Of a DNA stretch of 64,000 nt, positions 1-13,014 are shown one piece after another. How positions within the stretch are numbered: the stretch's first letter is position 1; each line of letters begins with the position of its first letter. Source of the DNA: Pestalotiopsis fici W106-1 (lineage: Eukaryota; Ascomycota; Sordariomycetes; Amphisphaeriales; Sporocadaceae); assembly GCF_000516985.1 (NCBI RefSeq), contig NW_006917096.1, forward strand, positions 853,606 to 917,605, written 5' to 3'. Made by a program: the position numbers and the translations under genes. The notes below the pieces were generated by a model. It was given only the letters and a program-made list of their open reading frames with translations, was not told where the DNA came from and did not search any database.

Positions 1-1754
1 CATTTGGTGTACATGGGTGACATTATATGACCCAAATCTTACCGCTGAAGATTGTCACCCTAACAAGAGCCAAGAGGCGCGTGAGACAGAACGACTCGCC
101 TGCCAAGCTTCTTTGCCTGCCAATTGCGAGAAACCCATGCATTATGAGTTGACGCCACCAGCTGTACCGTCATTAATGCATGCTGTCGTCCAACTTGAAG
201 CTGCGAACTCTCTCTCTCGATACGTACGTCTTGCATTCACAGGTTCCGCCTGCATAGCTGAACCGCGACTTAATGTACTTTTTTTTGTGTCTGGCGTGAA
301 TGAAATAATTGGATGATAAACTAGCAATGAGCGCAGCACTCTCGAGGATCAATTGTCGTACTCGATGTGCATTCAAACTAGATATTTTGTAAATTCATGA
401 ATATCGAGGCATTACATCCCTGCGAAGATCCTGAATTACTAAAGAAAACAACATTTCATAGAGCTGGTTCCACTCCGAAAGCTCCCATCAACGGGAATGT
501 GCTGCGACGTTACGCTCCGCGGCTCAACCGACAGGTAGTAGCCGCCGGGCTTAAATCTGGTCGCGAGCTTGTGGTGCCATCGTGAAAGCTTCGAGGTCGG
601 CAATGACTTTCAATCTTTTTTTTGCTAGCGACCTCGTCTTTAATCCAAGAGTGAACCCCATTTTTGTTTCGAAATATGATCTGCCGGTGATGATCGTGAG
701 TTTCACAGATGAGCTAATAGGCACACACGGCCTGTCGACATGGTCATATCCGCAACTTCCTACAAGGTCTTGGTGCTACTACTAGGTATTATGGGCCGAT
801 GCTAGCAATAGCAAGCCGCCCTTTCGTTGAAACGCCTTTTCCCAACTCCACCAAATAACCAACCACGACTCATGAGCAGCCTATATTTCATGTGCAGCAT
901 TTACATATAGTCACTTAGCTGTTTCTTGTGAATTAGTTGCTTCAGGTTATGGATTAGTCTCAATGTTACTACCCGCTTAGAAAGTTATGGCTCAATTGAC
1001 TTGCTCAACTCCATATACTCGGCCAAAACAGTGTCTAAAGTATCGTGTGTTCTCTTCGGTTAACAATTAAAGTCTTAAAGTCCTTGATACTAAATCTCTT
1101 GGATTATTCATCAAAGCAAATATTTTCCGAATATCAAATCTAACACATCAGCATGCATATTTAATGATTCAAACCTGATACTTTTTGGAGAATATAACAG
1201 TGCTCTCTAGGGCGAATTTTGCTGGCGAGACGTCGAATCGTTCTTACATAGTATTTGCCTAGTATGCATGGAGCTAAAGGTAGAGTGGTCAATTTGCACG
1301 GGTGAAATCTAGGACAAGCTGATTTCAGAAAGACATGAGAGAGAAGAACAATCGATTCTGATGTTACAGCGAGTAGCCAATTCTTAGAGTCATGTTGAGA
1401 CAGAAACCGCCTGGCTTTACTTGCACCATGCTAAATGCATGATTTATCACATTTACAATCTGGACTTGTCTTTTCATAGAAAAGAAAGATGTTTATTCTC
1501 AATTTCAGAAGTTCATACTAAGGGAACTTGAATATTTTTTGAGCCAATATTATAGAATGTGTTCAATGCAATATCCGTCACCTGTGACCTTGTTATTTGG
1601 TCCAAGTCCTAGCTTGCTCAGTCTTGGCTCCCGCACAGTCGCCATCCCCACTCCGCTACCCTCCATGTGCGCGATTTCTTGTATGCACGGATATATAATC
1701 TCTTGAACCGCAGTTTCAACATCCAATCATCAAATCATGATGATTAACACCTCC
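1..1754. other. Intergenic, no gene seen
   Basis: AT-rich DNA upstream of the tRNA. Open frames here are short, mostly lack upstream/downstream splice partners and contain no family motif that I recognise. I see no repeat, terminal inverted repeat or long palindrome. Confidence 0.5.
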
Positions 1755-1839
1755 GGGGATGTGGTCTAGTGGTATGACGTTTCCTTAGCATGCGATAAAA
1801 GCATGGAAAAGGTTCTGGGTTCGATTCCCAGCTTCTCCA
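1755..1839 (+). tRNA. tRNA-Ala (AGC) with a 13-nt intron
   Basis: A complete cloverleaf can be folded by eye: acceptor 5' strand GGGGATG at 1755-1761 against CTTCTCC at 1832-1838, with discriminator A at 1839; D stem GTC/GAC; anticodon stem TTTCC (1780-1784) with GGAAA (1805-1809); T arm CTGGG-TTCGATT-CCCAG. The anticodon AGC lies at 1787-1789 and a 13-nt intron (1791-1803) follows position 37. The third acceptor pair is G-U, the identity element of alanyl-tRNA. There is one U-U mismatch in the acceptor stem. A T5 run at 1842-1846 fits a Pol III terminator. CCA is not encoded, as usual in eukaryotes. Confidence 0.93.
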
Positions 1840-2842
1840 CATTTTTGCTCTTTTTCACTATATTTAGCTTGTAATTTTGCTGTTCTATGTCCCAACCACT
1901 GATTATTTTTATGACTGGCTTGCAGTCTTGATTGTTGTACCGGTGAAGAGACGATGCCTTTTACGAACTGTCATCCCATCGCCTTCCACAAGACAATCAT
2001 TGTTGCAGCTTGGTGTTTGTTATTCCCATTACGGCCTGTGACTTTTGCTTCATCAATCTATAAAGCGGAGTGCTTTCATGGGGAGAAGCCCTCTTGATAT
2101 CATTGCGCAAATAATACACACAGAGGAAATGTGTGTAACGTAGGTGCTTGTTTAGATGCATTTGTCCTCATGTTGTGCATTTGTGTGTCTACATCCGTGA
2201 TGGATGCTTTGAAATTAAAGGGCCCTAGAAACATCTACTACAGAAGCAGTCAAATGATCTTTGCCATCACCTGCAAGTAAATCGTCTTGAACATGTGTGT
2301 ATTTTCAACAACGGCATGACAAAAGCTGCAAACCATGGCGAGAATCACAGTGTTAATACGAGATCAGCCATTATAGCTGCCAGCTGCAGGTCTATGCCAG
2401 CTGCCAGCATCAAGCTCCCTCGCCATGCAAAAGCCCAAGCTTAGCCCCGCCTAAAATTCAACTTTGGCTTGCAAAGTGGAGTAATGCCCTTCTGCTGCAC
2501 GGGCCACAATTTTCCAAGCCCACAGAAACTGCAACAAATTCGATATCTCGAACTTTTGGCTTTTCTCTCTTTTGACCTATTCCGCTCCTTCAACGCCCAA
2601 CGACCAACCCCCGTTTCGATTGCCTGGTAGAGTAGTCAAAACACCAGGTGAGTATTGACCATTGACAAGAGTCTCTCTTGTATTCTCTACATTTGCACTC
2701 TCTCCTTTCCGCAATCAAGAGATTGCTCGATATTCGAGGAATCCTACGATTCAATATTTTCCGCACACCATCAAAATCTCGTCAGCCGAATCAACACCCA
2801 GCTAACCACTCGTTTCTCTCCCCCCAATAGAACACTGCAATC
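1840..2842 (+). promoter_or_regulatory. Region upstream of RPS8, including a 5'-UTR intron
   Basis: About 1 kb separates the tRNA from the RPS8 start codon. The last part is pyrimidine-rich (about 2560-2620), typical of fungal ribosomal-protein promoters. A good leader intron can be seen: donor GTGAGT at 2648 and acceptor CCAATAG ending at 2830, which places the start codon 12 nt into the next exon. Leader introns are common in fungal ribosomal-protein genes. No other gene is visible here. Confidence 0.6.
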
Positions 2843-3667
2843 ATGGGTATCTCACGCGACTCTCGTCACAAGCGATCCGCCTCCGGTGCCAAGCGCGCCT
2901 ACTACCGTACGTCTCCTTGAAAAGAAATACCGAGCAGAAGCCTTTCTTCCATGTCAGAAATGGCTGGAGAACTCCTCTCGCGTTACAATTACACACATAC
3001 AATCCCTCGTTGTGATCGGGGAACAGGCGTAGTGTGAAATCGAAACCTGTTCCTCTTGATCCCTCGAAAACCCGTATGCATTTTGCCTTGTCTAAATCAT
3101 ACGTTCTGACCTTTGTCAACAGGGAAGAAGCGCGTTTTCGAGTCTGGCCGTCAGGAGGCCAACACCCGTATCGGCCCCAAGCGCATCCACACTGTCCGCA
3201 CCCGCGGTGGCAACCAGAAGTTCCGTGCTCTCCGTCTCGACTCTGGTAACTTCTCGTGGGCCTCCGAGGGCATCACCCGCAAGACCCGTGTCATCGTTGT
3301 CGCCTACCACCCTTCCAACAACGAGCTGGTCCGCACCAACACCCTGACCAAGTCCGCCATTGTCCAGATCGATGCCGCCCCCTTCCGTCAGTGGTACGAG
3401 GCCCACTACGGCCAGGCTCTCGGCCGTCGCCGACAGCAGAAGCAGGGCAAGGAGGAGGAGCAGGTGAAGAAGAGCCACGCCGTCGAGAAGAAGCAGGCCG
3501 CTCGCTTCTCCGCCTCCGGCAAGGTCGACTCCGCCATTGAGAAGCAGTTCGAGGCCGGTCGTCTCTTTGCCGTCATTGCCTCGCGTCCCGGTCAGTCCGG
3601 CCGCTGCGACGGCTACATCCTCGAGGGTGAGGAGCTTGCCTTCTACCAGCGCAAGCTCCACAAATAG
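2843..3667 (+). CDS. rps8: 40S ribosomal protein S8 (eS8)
   Basis: Component of the small cytosolic ribosomal subunit. The CDS is join(2843..2906, 3123..3667), 202 residues, about the normal length for eukaryotic eS8. The start [11 protein letters not shown] and the following segments with [18 protein letters not shown] and the C-terminal [12 protein letters not shown] are those of eS8. Exon 1 ends after the first base of the Arg codon before KKR (donor GTACGT at 2907), and the acceptor at 3121-3122 restores it. An upstream leader intron is likely (2648-2830). Codon choice in exon 2 is strongly C-biased at third positions, as expected for a highly expressed gene; this bias also produces a long antisense open frame over 3116-3661, which is not a gene. 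The neighbour gyp5 is convergent. The identification is secure. Confidence 0.97.
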
Positions 3668-4982
3668 ACTGCCCGCTAGCTACGGCTGGGGTCAGCTATT
3701 TCTTGACGTACAAACACTTTTCAGTGTGGGAAGGGGCGAAAAATGAAACTTATGACGAGGAAAACGTCACACAGCATTGCACTTTGGTAACGGTGTTCAT
3801 GGATTATGCTCTCTGTCTTTTCGGCAAGGATATGGGTTCATTGAGACTAGGGTCAGGTCAAATAAAAGATCAACCAAAAGTGCTGCCATTTGAGAAACAA
3901 CCTGTCATCTTCTTTATTCTCACCCCTTTCCCCCTCTGAATGAATTGTACGAAGATTAGATGTCTAGGAAGTTTAATGTGAACAAAACTGTGAAATCCAC
4001 CTCTTATTAAGGACTTGCTTTGGAAAAGTCGTAGTAATCGACTGCATATCTGAAAGACCAGTCCCTGTCCACCCTATCCATCACCTTGTACAAGCAGAGC
4101 AGACCCGCGGGAAAAAGTTTTTCTCAGTACCCAGCAATCCGCTTAGGTACTTCTCATATGTCCTCCAAGTACATATGTAGCCGCTCTGTCCAAGTACATC
4201 CGGCCCCGTTTCTTGTCAAACCTGTACACTTGTATGGCGGAGCCTCAGAATGGCGAGAACATCCACAGAAAGAATATCTAGTCTCCATTTCCTTCCGCTA
4301 TTGTATCCATATCGGGCATGAGACACTGGGAAGAGAACGTATTTCGCACCTCTCACCGCTACTAACAAGAAACAAAATCAATAGCCAAGCTTTGCCAATG
4401 CCCACAAATTATCTCTCAACAGGATAGGTGGCACATACTGCATAGTGAACAAACATCACGATCTCAACCAGGCATGCCATGCATGGAGTCATAGATCATG
4501 TGAATTCTATCATCAGTCATGAATGACACTGATTGATTGGTATATCCTCCAGCACCTTTTCCATTCAAGGCCCCAAACCTCCAAAGGGGATGATGTGTGC
4601 ACTATGGTCTATACAATACTCGACTGTTTTATCCTCTTTTCCCCCGAGGTACGGCAATACCAAGATGATCATGTTGGCTTTCGCAGAACTCGTTTCATCC
4701 ATGAGTAGACGCCATTTCCATCTATATCGAACAGTGTGCGCCAGGGCAAAAATACAAAGAAACCACTTCAGCACGAGCAGACGCAAAGATTCCCGATCTA
4801 CCTGTTGGCCAGACCAGCTGCGTTTTCCAGACCAAGGGTCGATGCTGACGACAATAGTCCTGCCTTTCTCGGCATTTTCCTCATGCCGGACAACTCCTTC
4901 TCCAAATGCAATACGGCATGGTTGATGCAATGTACAAGATGTCAGGTTGAGATATGTGATGTTGCTTATGGAGACCAAACAA
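3668..4982. other. Convergent intergenic region between rps8 and gyp5
   Basis: These 1.3 kb lie between the stop codons of two convergent genes and should contain both 3' UTRs. Open frames on both strands are short, use no recognisable motif and have no convincing splice partners. I see no RNA gene or repeat. Confidence 0.5.
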
Positions 4983-7900
4983 CTAATTGAATTGTTTTTT
5001 AAGGTCTGCCCACTTTCTCTGTAATGTTTCATACTGAGAGTTGATCTATATGCATGTTAGTAAAGAGTCTAGTTGAGTTGATGAGATTGGATGTAAATGT
5101 TGACTTACCTCGGCGTATCGCATCTTGGTCTGCACCAACTCTTCCTCGAGCTCGCTCATCTCCTTTTCGACCTTCTGATTCTCCTCGTGGACCTTTTCAT
5201 TTCGCTTCATGAGGCTGTCACGTTCCTCCTTCCAGGCATTCTCGAGTTCCAGTGGCTGCTTCTCAATGACGTTGCGGAGCTCCTTGACCTGCCCCTTGAG
5301 GCTCTCGTTTTCATCCTTGAGCTCCTCGTTCTCGATCTTAGTATGGACCAGCTCATTAGCCATGTTAGTTGACTCGGTATCGGCGGCCTCTAGTCTTTCC
5401 TCGAGCTTTCGGACCCTAATAGCGTAGCTCGTGTTGGACTGCTTCAGATGCTCCATCTCTTCCTCACGCTGCTTCTCGGCGCGGGTCTTCTCTTCCCACT
5501 CGCATGTGTATGCCTTCAATAGCTCTGGCGTGATCTTGATGTCGCAAGCATCACGGACAAGTTGATCAGCTCGATAGACTTCCTTGTCCACACTCGATGA
5601 ACTGCTTCCAAAGAAGCCATTCTCAAGAATGCTACCGCTGCTTGGAGCCTGGTCAATATAGACATCAAAGAGTCTGTCTCGCAAGAAAGCAGTCAGCTGT
5701 GCCATGTCGGTCATGCCGAGAAGCGTGGAAGCGTTCTTTTGCATCAGGACAATGCCAAATTTGAGCAGAGCAGACAGGCCCTCGGAAAGAATCAGATCGT
5801 AGATTCTCATGACAAGCTGCAGAGGGAACCTGTATGCAAACAAGGTCAAAAACCATTGTGTCGCATATAGGTGGGGCGAGATGCCACGCCGGTTAAGGTG
5901 GCAGTAAACTGCAGGTTCGTGGTCCTCCAGTAGCCGCTCAAACAAGAACAGATGCATGTGCAGGCCAGGCATGTTCTCCACAAACAAGTCTCTCAGCTTG
6001 TAGTGGTTCATGAGTCGTACTAGCAAGCAGAACGCCTCGTCCTCTGGCATGTTGAACAGCAGAGGCATGATTAGGAAGTTCATCCCCTGTGCGTAGCCTA
6101 CGCTCTCATCGAACAGGGCATAAGCTTTGCAAACTCCAAACAGGCCCTCTTGAAGTCCTGCTGCTTGCGCATGCTTAGAAAAGCTTGTTCTTGAGCCCAG
6201 GTCACGTCGGATTGTCTTCTCAAGTTTTGAGATCATGGCCGCATCCTCCTTGTCCTTCTTCTTGCGTTCAGCGGCAGCCAAGGCTTGTGCCTTCAGAATG
6301 GCCTCGGCCTCCTTTTCTGAAGGAGGCGACTTGCTGCCATTGGCGCCACCCACCTCGTCGGAGTGGACGGAGGAAGAAGACGATGCAACGGTTTCCTTGT
6401 CGATGCTCAAGCCATTGCTCATAGAACTAATGGAGGTACCGGCGCTGTTCCTCGATACATCCCTCTCGGTACCGCGTGCTGCCAGCTCTCTGTAGACGTG
6501 CTCTAGATCCTCGTTCTTACTTTGTGCCAGCACTTGCCACACCACGCCCCGGATTACAGTGGGGATTCCGGTCGTGATGGCCTTGTTGAGCTCTTCGGGG
6601 CTGGTCTTGGCGACTGCAGACGGACCTTCATAGACAACAGTTTGCCAAAGATCCCAGTCAACCTGGGCATCTGCTTCAGCAGGTCCGGCGGACACACCCG
6701 AGGCAGTCCCGGGCCTTAGTGGAGGGTTGGCATCGGTTGTCACAGGGGTAAGCGGTGGCTCGCCTGGGCTTGTAATTCCCAAGACAGAGGCTGCCTTGGC
6801 TGTGGCAGCACTGGCTTGATCCTTGTCTTCCTCGGCGTCTACTCCAAGGGAGATACCGGCTTCCTCCCTTAGACGCACCATCTTGAATCTGTCCTTCAGG
6901 CTGTGCCTAGCTGGCCTTCCTGTGACGCCCTCATCTCCTTCCTCCAGCTTGGCCAGCATCTCTGGATTGCTAGTCAGAGTTGCAATGGAGCTGGCAGTAT
7001 CTCTTCTCGGAGAGCGAATCGGGCCAGATGGTGGCGATGCGGCAGGTTCCTTGCTGGTGGAACTCCTTGACAGCCACGAAAATGGGCTCGAGAGCTTACT
7101 GCGCGAGGTTGAAGTTCGGTCAGGGGCAGGGGGCTTTTCCGGCACTGCTGGGCCTGTGGATGGGCTGGTCTTGGGAGGACATTCGGTTGCTGGAGGCGAC
7201 CAAGGCATAGCAGGCAAGGAGTTTGCAATGTTGCTCAAGGAGAGCTTCTTGGAGACCTGTTTTGGGGGAACAGGGGGTGGTTCATCTGCACAACCTGAGA
7301 TTAGCTGGTTGCAAGAATATGAGCGTCCAAGGATGTTATCCTTCCCATACCTTTCTGCTGGGCAGCAACGGCCGGAGGATCATCGTCGAGACTAACAACG
7401 TCCATGTTGGAATGCGACACCCGACTCGAGGCAGTTGTAGCTCTACTCTCTGGTCGAACGTCGGGCTGGGCATCTGCCTCTATGACCTGAGGCTCAATCT
7501 CTGTCTCGGTCTCGATCTCGACCTCGCTCTCCTTGGGTTGCTCTGGCTCCTTGACCGACTCCTTCTCTGACTCCTTCTCTTGCTCTTCTTCGTGCTCTGT
7601 CTTTGCCTCAATCTTTACCTCTGTTGCTGCTTGCACCTCAACCTCTGATTCAGTGTCCGAGTCGTCTCTTTCGGTGACACTCTCTGCGGGCTCCTTGAAT
7701 TCGTCGCCATCGTCCTTCTCGACGGTCGAATCAGAGCCAGAACTTGTAGGTCTAGTTGCATGCTGAGAAGCGATTGATTTCCTGGCTGTAAGGGATCTGA
7801 CTGAGCTGGTGTCGACGGCATCTTCAAAGGTGTCCTATAGTCCAAAAAAATATTAGCGACTTGTCTCCCACGTTACACTTATCAAACCCCAGCTTGTGAG

Positions 7901-8037
7901 CTGATACCGTCTTCTCCCGAACGGTATAGGTATGGACACCGCCAGAACTGACATACCGTTTCCTTGTCTGAAGCCACATGTGAGTCTTCCACCTGGTGGT
8001 GAGCCTCAACGGACTGCGGCTCAGCTCGATCCGCCAT
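4983..8037 (-). CDS. gyp5: TBC-domain RabGAP, Gyp5 type
   Basis: GTPase-activating protein for Ypt/Rab GTPases (yeast Gyp5 acts on Ypt1/Sec4 in ER-Golgi and polarised secretion). CDS: complement of 8037..7957, 7834..7351, 7285..5109, 5045..4983; 934 residues. All three introns have GTATGT/GTATGG/GTAAGT donors. Residues 1-200 are acidic and low-complexity with Glu/Lys-rich runs, then a Pro/Ser-rich linker. The TBC domain covers about residues 425-750: it starts at GIPTVIRGVVWQ, has the arginine-finger segment IRRDLGSRTS (Arg near 554) and the glutamine finger in GYAQGM (near 588). A coiled coil fills residues 830-930. The last exon, 21 codons plus stop, is easily missed: reading through the last donor would add a spurious tail after YAEV. 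Assignment to the Gyp5 family rests on the TBC segment and on the N-acidic/C-coil layout. Confidence 0.9.
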
Positions 8038-11000
8038 GGCTACCAAAGCTCAGGGGGACTAGGACTAGTACAGTCACGGTTTGTCGGCGATTGTTTCGCG
8101 GGGAAAAATTAAAAAGTGTTGTTGCGTGTCTCTGAGGAAGTTGTCGGGGTCGTGAATTAGTGAAATAGAGACGTGTCGAACGAAGGTTGGCAGAGTGGCT
8201 GCTTGACCGTTTGCTGAAGCTTGTCTGGGATACGTGGGTAGGCAAGTACTCGAGCTGTCCTTTGTCTGGGCTGGCGGCGACCAAAAAAGTAAAGGAGGGC
8301 GGCGGATGATTGGTTAGTGTATTGTCTGCCCGCGCGTTTGTCAGAAGCAAATGACTTCATCCATTCATGCAAATGTGTGAAGGATGAATGAATTGCAGCC
8401 GGATGGATAATTGCAGCTCAATAGGCTGTGCGTCACTGCAAAGTCTACTATTCAGCTGCCGAATTGTAGTTCCCTCGAAACAAGTTTGCTGGAATGTCGG
8501 AATCTCCTGAACCTCGACGGACGAGTTGAGTGAATGGGATGGGATGTGTTTCGTTTAGTCGGCTGCAGGTCAGGTCTAGTACAGGATAGAGGACAGAGAA
8601 AGGCAGATCGGTTCTCACCCACCCACATCCTAAACCGCCAGTGGACTTGCTTTAGCGCCTGGACCCTTCCGAGCAGCAGCAAGGATGCGCGGTTCCAATT
8701 GTTCTGTTGGCGGGCTGGTGGGTGTACCGGTCGGCTTCCACCAACGCACTAGCGGCTTCGAACAGTGGGCTTTTTCGAGCCTTGAACGGTGACTTGTTCT
8801 TTTTTTCTTTTGACCCTGCAAAGTTTCGTGACCGCGATTCCCTGGTGCGGAATTGATTTCGATTTGCAATGCAAAACCCAGCGGGTGAGACAAACAGACA
8901 GGCTAACACGACGGTTTCCAGTGGGCAAGAAGTTTTTGTAGCCGTGTTTAGTTTGTGATCACACTCTTCACACCAAATGCCGCTACCCGGGTCGATTGCC
9001 ATTCTTGACCGTTTGCGTGTCCTTCTATAAAATATGTGTCTGCCTTCTATATTGATTCATGGAAATGCAACATGGACAGCATGAATGTAGGTACTTCACA
9101 GGCCCAGGTTTAGGTACCTTGGCCTAGATCCCCAACCGCTAGCAGTGCTACCTATGCAGGGCCCGCTGTAGCTTGAGCGAATCGTGGCGCTGGGCCCAGC
9201 TAAGATCTCCACCATCTTGTCGGTCAGGGGGTGTGGGTGGTTCGAGTGAAAGGGGGGGAAACACAACACAGTTTTCTGCCTCTGATCAACGCTCAGGACG
9301 AGGAAAAGGTGAGTTTGCTTTTGTGCAACTGTGTCAGACTGGGAAATGACGTGAAACATATGGCCAGAGAGTAGTATATGTATCAAAGTTTCTGGGCATA
9401 CTTGGCCGCATGGCTATCAAAGTAGGTACAGACATGAAACGAAGACCTACGAGGGGAAAGGACCAAACCAGAGAGCTCTTGAATCAATCAACCCGGTTTC
9501 CTAAGGCTCGGCAAGACACATGCCATGAGCTGGCTAGCGGGCGGCCATTTCTCACAACACCCCGCCTCGCTTTTCTTTGAGGTTCGACCGCCATCAAATA
9601 CAAAGGGTTCTTACGTTCTGCCTAGGTACCTACTTGACCTGAATATTGAACAGAATACCTTCCAGTACATACATGGCGTACCTAACGTAGGTATCAGTGC
9701 ATGTATCCAACTATCATATGTAGGCCCTCAAGTGCTGGCCACCTCCATATAAACGGCGGCAATGCCAATACATTAACAGCTCCCCAGCCCCTGAGACGGT
9801 GCAGGCACGTCACCCACTAAAAAAGATCCCATATCGTGTCAACAGGCGGTGCGGAAGGAAGGAGCTCACTTTTATTTACCCATTCATCACCCCACCGACT
9901 CGACCGACACTTGAATCGTCTTAAACTGCGAGGGGGTAAAATTTGCGTGATGACAGTTTTGTTCTATGCTAAAGGAGTATCTCTATTTGTTCTGCTGTCA
10001 ACGGTACCAGTGGACGAAGCTTCTCACGTGATACCCCTGACAGCAGACATACAGCATATGCACTTGGCTAAACCAGCCAAACCCCCTTTATCGCTACTTT
10101 GTCGCTAAATATTCACCATGCCCAGAATATAAAGAGATTGGCAGGGCAAGGACGTAGCCAAAGCAATGCATACTTATACTCATATTTCGTTCTGTCGATC
10201 ATCTTTGCAAGTGCTTATGCTACCGACGTCGAGTATGTCTCTTGCTTCTCACAATATATTGCTTGACTAATGCCAAAATCTTTGGTCCAGACATTCCCGA
10301 CCAAAAAATATTTCGTCATTGAATTAGCTTGTCCTTGGCGTGCCTTCTTCCAGCTTTAACCTCCAGCGCAATGCTGCAGCGGACTTTAGTAATGATGACA
10401 TTGTTCTTATCATTCTCAATCATATACCTCTTTTCACCGGGTTTCCAGTTTTTGTGCCATATCATCAAATATCCCGGATTCGGGACAACCTGAATCAATC
10501 ATGCATCACCAAGGGTTTTCTAATGTGTTGCGACTTGGAGGTGCAGCACCAAGTGCTTCTGAGACTGCGTTGAGAGCCGGGAGTGCCTCTTTTTTTTTTT
10601 TTTCGTACTCATTCCACGCTCTTACGACGATAAGAGTTTGCAGCTTCTTGCTTTTCCCAACGATTCATCGTCCATCATTTGGAATCCGTGAGACGTTCTT
10701 GATAACGGCGGCGACCAAAGGACTATTACCATAATCGAGGAGTATAATGATTGTACGCGCTTGATTGAAACTCATCTTGGTTTGCTTAGGGTTCTGGCTC
10801 GTGACCTGAGGCTAGATCTCGAAATGCAGCCGATCATAGATTGATCCCTCTCGATTAAATGGTAGCGCGGAGAGTGTCTCTTTCAGCAACAGCCTTGCTT
10901 AATGGATGTGAAACTAGCAAAGTCTACTTTTTGGCAGGCATTGCTGGACACTAACAACTGTTTTGTGTACCAATTCTGCTAGCCGACTGTTTGGGTTGTA

Positions 11001-11176
11001 GAGCTCGATACGTTGGGTCCATCGACAGACCCGACTCGTCGTCTGTGACGACGAAGCCGGGCATGCCGTGTCCACCGACACGGTGTTTTTTCCGGGTTTC
11101 GTTGGCCCGTCGATTGGCCGTCGGGCCTTCATATCGCCCATGTGATCCCCACGATTTCTTCATATCCTCCGATTGT
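8038..11176. other. Gene-poor region upstream of gyp5
   Basis: About 3.1 kb without a supportable gene. It starts with the gyp5 promoter on the minus strand. Many AGGTACCT/CCTAGG-like words occur near 9080-9130 and 9620-9720, a common feature of Hypocreales intergenic DNA. A T16 run lies at about 10588-10603. Open frames on both strands are under 120 codons and have no motif I recognise. Confidence 0.45.
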
Positions 11177-11914
11177 TCAATTGTCTGTCTTCGATCTCGG
11201 AGAATGGTGGTTTGAAGATGTAGTGGAACTGTCATAGGATGCCTCTTGGTGAGCAATAACAACAACCTGAAGAAGCTCGGCGAAAATGAACTTGGGGCCC
11301 AAGTGTCGCGAGCCCAATAGATGCCATTTTGTCCTCGGAGCTATCGCCATTGGATACAGGAGAACCCAAGCTTTGATGTGGCTGGCCTTGGTATGAAAGT
11401 AGGGGACGCATAGGGTGGGCGCCATCGCGACGTTGCCCCTTTTGCAGTAGCAGAGTCTGTCGTATAGGCGTGAGTAATTGCAGCTTTCATGTGAATTTGA
11501 TTCGAAGATTGTTGGTATATAGACTGGTTCTGAGCCTCCTGTCTGGTCATGCCATTGCCTGCTGTTTGCACTCTTGTGGTTGAAGAGGCACTGTTCAGAC
11601 ACCAAGGGACTGGAATCCAAATCTGCGATAATTAGGCGAATGGTGCTATACCACCACAGCGGCGATTGACATGCTCCGTAGAGAGCTTTGCCTAGTCGGC
11701 AAGCTTTCTTGTTTCTGTCGCCGCATCCATATGGCTGTTGGACGTAAACGAGGGTCCCATATTTGCCGATGGTTTCGAGAAATACCTTGAAATCAATGTG
11801 TTCCGTTGCTAGATTGAGAAGTGCGACCAGAGTGAAGGGCACGATAAACTTCAGGTCGGTGAGACAAAGATAGAAAGGCGTTGAATAATCCTTCAGTCTA
11901 CATGTGAGGAACAA
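11177..11914 (-). mobile_element. Relic of a Ty1/copia reverse transcriptase
   Basis: A 245-codon open frame on the minus strand contains a stretch typical of the copia-type reverse transcriptase (RVT_2): a segment reading YVQQPYGC followed about 15 residues later by CRLGKALYGACQSPLWWY, which matches the family pattern of a QP.GF box and then L..ALYGL.QSPR.W. A degenerate HIDFKVFLETIG precedes it where intact elements have a MDV.TAFLNG box. After about residue 140 the similarity stops. There is no gag, integrase or RNase H, and no flanking LTR that I can see, so this is an old fragment and not a working element. The reading direction is minus, opposite to the dehydratase gene. Confidence 0.6.
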
Positions 11915-13014
11915 GCAAGGAAATTTGTGTCATAATGTCGCTCCTAATGGTTGGTGCCAATTGTACCCTTCGTCATACATTCTTTCTAGGGTTCAAATAT
12001 TGGCAAAAGAAGTAACTATTGGTCATCAGTCATTCATATCTCTAGGCAATCCTGGCCGGTATGAGAGAAAGAACTTATTCATGGATTTGAGGACTGAAAT
12101 GCTGCTTTTCAAGACGATGGCATTGTGTCACAAAAGGGTGAGCTCGGATCTTATACACCGATCGGAGAACATTTGCTATGATTATTATGATATGGTTGTA
12201 GATTGTTCCACTCTGTTAAAGTAAGCACATGTATCCAGTGAAAGTCTGTACCAAGTACTGTTCCTTTAGGTACAGTCAAAGTCACGAAAGACTATGGGGC
12301 TACATGTGATAATTTACATGCGTTTGGGCAACAACTATCAATCGCGGTAGTCTGTCGGACAATCTATCGAGGTCTGCTTATCAGACTTTGTTTAGTGTTA
12401 TACTTTACGCAATGGCATCACAGCCAAGTTCATCATAGCCCAGCAAACCACGCATGGCAGACCGATGGGTACTGCCGGTATTGAATAGTTTTTTAGCAAC
12501 GAACAAATTGCTAAAGGGAGCAAACAAGAGAAGAAATGTCCGCCGCCGACGGAGCTGTATAAGCGCCGACAAACCTTAAAGAGGATGGCTACCGAAACAT
12601 AGTCTATCAATGACGGCATTAGGTCTAATCGCCGGAGCCATCCTCGTGTCAGTCGGCAGCCAATACAGAGCTAATGAGTGGATAAGATGTCCACTTGTAA
12701 AGCCCCACCAAGATAGGTGAAATATGGGGGAATGGATGAGTGAATTTCCTATAGAGTAATCAGCTTGATTATTACACTGTCTGTCCAGCTCTGCGCCGAG
12801 GCAGGTACGATGCTTCACAAACTCGAAGCCCTTGGAAAGAGGGATGAGTCTGGTTCCCTAGCAGAATTTTCACCTCGAGACAACAAACTGTCAAGCCATG
12901 CGCTCGGAATTAAACCAAGCTCAGTTGTCTGAAGCTTCACAAATGAATCCAAACATTTCTTGCCGATCTTGAATCATACAAGGCTGATAAGTCCACCAAA
13001 GCACCAAGAGGCAG
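11915..13014. other. Intergenic, upstream of the dehydratase gene
   Basis: About 1.1 kb between the copia relic and the dehydratase start. Short open frames on the minus strand (12398-12619 and 12576-12818) are hydrophobic or mixed but show no family motif. Nothing else is visible. Confidence 0.4.

Noticed and set aside
3116..3661. 181-codon antisense frame over rps8
   Set aside because: It mirrors the C-biased third positions of the ribosomal gene; its Leu/Gly/Asp-rich sequence has no motif.
4565..5032. 155-codon minus-strand frame downstream of gyp5
   Set aside because: It overlaps the last gyp5 exon in another frame and shows no motif; the spliced gyp5 end explains the coding signal there.
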